NCBI GenBank assembly: GCA_049177145.1
Contig: CP185406.1
Location: 614,575-678,574, forward strand
Direction: 5' to 3'
DNA length: 64,000 bases
DNA from: Hennigella sp049177145
GTDB lineage: Bacteria; Bacillota_I; Bacilli_A; Mycoplasmatales; Mycoplasmoidaceae
Position 1 is the first letter of the stretch. The number at the start of each line of letters is the position of its first letter. Position numbers and translations under genes: made by a program. Shown piece by piece: positions 62,716-64,000 of this stretch. Under the pieces are notes generated by a model, which worked only from the letters and a program-made list of their open reading frames with translations, did not search any database and was not told the DNA's origin.

Positions 62716-63834
62716 CTATTTAATTATCTTTCTTATTTCTCCACAACCTAAACAAATTTTGTTTTTATATATAACAGCATATTGTCCAGGAGTTACAGCT
62801 AAAGTCTTATCATGTGATAAGATTCACTTACCATTAGTCTTTTTCAAAGACTTAACCTTAATAAGTTTTTGCAAGTGTCTAAATCTTACTTTAAGGTTTG
62901 ATAAAGACTTAGCTGAAACTGGATTAATGAAATTAAAGCTAGATAATTCACATTGTGTGCTTGTTAGATATTTTTGCCTATCTGCTTGTGCACAGACATA
63001 AATAATTTTCTTTTTAGTGTCTTTATTACAAACAAAGTATTTACTTGCTTGACCAGATAAGTGTAGGTCCTTGTTTTGACCTAGAGTGTAATACATAGTA
63101 CCCATGTGTTTACCTACCACTTTGTTTGTTTTAATATCCACAATATTACCTGGTTGGTTAGGAATATAGTTTTGTAAAAATTCTTGGAATTGTCTTTTTC
63201 CAATAAAACAGATTCCCATAGAATCTTTTCTATCTCAATTAGGTAATTTAATACGTTTAGCTATCTTTCTAACTTCAACTTTAGTTAAGTTAGCTAAAGG
63301 AAAGATAACATTGGTTAATTGTGTCTGATTTAAATCAGACAAGAAGTAAGTTTGATCTTTGGTTAGATCTTTAGGCATTAATAAGAATGAACCATTCTTG
63401 TTTTGTTTAATTGCTGCATAATGACCTGTAGCAAGATAGTTAGCTTTAAAGTTTTTTAAAGCATACTTTCTAAAGGCCTCAAACTTAATATATTTGTTAC
63501 ATAGTACATCTGGGTTTGGTGTTAAAGACTTTTTATATTGAATAATAAAGTATTTAAATACATCCTGTCAATATTCTTTGATAAATTCCACTTTGTGTAA
63601 CTTTAGACCAAAGAAGTTAGCTACTTTCTTAGCGGCTAAATAATCAATGTTGCTTTCGCAACCATCTGGTAATTTCTTATTATGGCCTTTAATGTCATTG
63701 TTAATAACGGTATCCCAGTTTTGCATAAATACCGGAATGACATTAAAACCATGTTTTAAAAGTAAATAGCAAGAAACAGCAGAGTCAACTCCACCTGATA
63801 AACCTAATACCACTGTTTGTTTCTTGCTTTTCAT
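62716..63834 (-). CDS. mnmA: tRNA 2-thiouridylase MnmA
   Basis: A 372-residue enzyme that thiolates U34 of tRNAs for Lys, Glu and Gln. It has the PP-loop VLGLSGGVDSAVSCYLL at residue 9, the first catalytic Cys in NPDVLCNKYIKF, GHYA and the second Cys in DSMGICFIGKRQF, then the C-terminal RNA-binding part. A sulfur donor system is not in the window. The -10 box TATAAT ends seven bases before the ATG, so the mRNA is probably leaderless. Confidence 0.95.
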
Positions 63835-64000
63835 GTAAGATATTATATTTATTATTTATATTAAAAATATATATAAAAAACTACATAGGTTATACCTATG
63901 TAAATTTTTCAATAATAAATCTTAAATTATAAAAGGCATTTCATTTATACATATACATGTATAAATGGTTGGGCTTTTATAGATAAATTTAATATATCTA
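63835..64000. other. Intergenic region with mnmA promoter and two hairpins
   Basis: No gene found. It holds the mnmA -10 box (minus TATAAT, 63847-63842), a hairpin ACATAGGT-TAT-ACCTATGT (about 63882-63900) followed on the minus strand by TAGTTTTTT, which could terminate a minus-strand gene beyond the window, and a 9-bp inverted repeat TTTATACAT / ATGTATAAA at about 63945-63966. Confidence 0.5.

Overview
This window comes from a mollicute (mycoplasma-type) genome. It is AT-rich and reads UGA as tryptophan: most long reading frames run through in-frame TGA codons at conserved Trp positions, and a tRNA-Trp with anticodon UCA sits at 24142-24216. The gene order recalls the Mycoplasma genitalium/pneumoniae lineage (engB-valS, rluD-lspA, obgE-nadE, the pst-phoU cluster, hypothetical-cmk-der, EIIB-ppnK-trpS-HAD). 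Species cannot be decided from the sequence alone. No rRNA, CRISPR array, transposase or phage gene was found.

Layout. 1-4133: end of transketolase, a UPF0154 membrane protein, engB, valS and a 26-residue Cys/Lys-rich micro-protein. 4153-6415: a lipoprotein and a lipoprotein L-asparaginase (minus strand). 6510-9843: dnaK behind a CIRCE operator, a flavin-reductase-like protein and rluD. 9830-13220: lspA, a membrane protein, obgE and nadE. 13335-18826: the phosphate cluster pstS-like, fused pstC-pstA, pstB, a PQ-loop protein and phoU. 18829-24106: an RNase J-like protein without its metal motif, an FtsK-like protein without its P-loop lysine, a choline-kinase-like protein and coaX. 24142-32124: tRNA-Trp and four large lipoproteins, one a C69-type peptidase and three of the DUF6273 type. 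32190-37308: small proteins (including a SWIB protein and a KVGN-repeat protein), threonine dehydratase and a magnesium P-type ATPase. 37356-40250: a 964-residue lipoprotein with repeated domains. 40271-44301: der, cmk, a tail-anchored protein and RNase Y. 44305-51510: repeated units, each a ~100-bp repeat carrying a perfect palindrome, a small coiled-coil gene (+) and a convergent lipoprotein gene (-). 51663-54874: EIIB-like protein, NAD kinase, trpS and a HAD phosphatase. 54905-59970: a tandem array of seven lipoprotein genes, each with its own (TA)n promoter and terminator. 60009-63834: alaS and mnmA.

How it fits together. The core is ordinary minimal-genome housekeeping: translation, GTPases, RNA decay, phosphate and magnesium transport, and cofactor synthesis. 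About 18 of roughly 60 genes encode predicted lipoproteins, so much of the window is devoted to the cell surface. LspA, encoded here, would cleave their signal peptides.

The two best candidates for something undescribed are (1) the seven-gene array, where the TA tract lies between a -35-like box and the -10 so that gain or loss of one TA would change promoter spacing (19 bp in six copies, 17 bp in one), with a leader hairpin kept in shape but not in sequence in the last copy; and (2) the 44.3-51.5 kb region, where a palindromic divergent promoter repeats at identical spacing between lipoprotein genes and small coiled-coil genes. Two adjacent full-length paralogues with destroyed catalytic motifs and a PstB with an altered catalytic glutamate are also notable.
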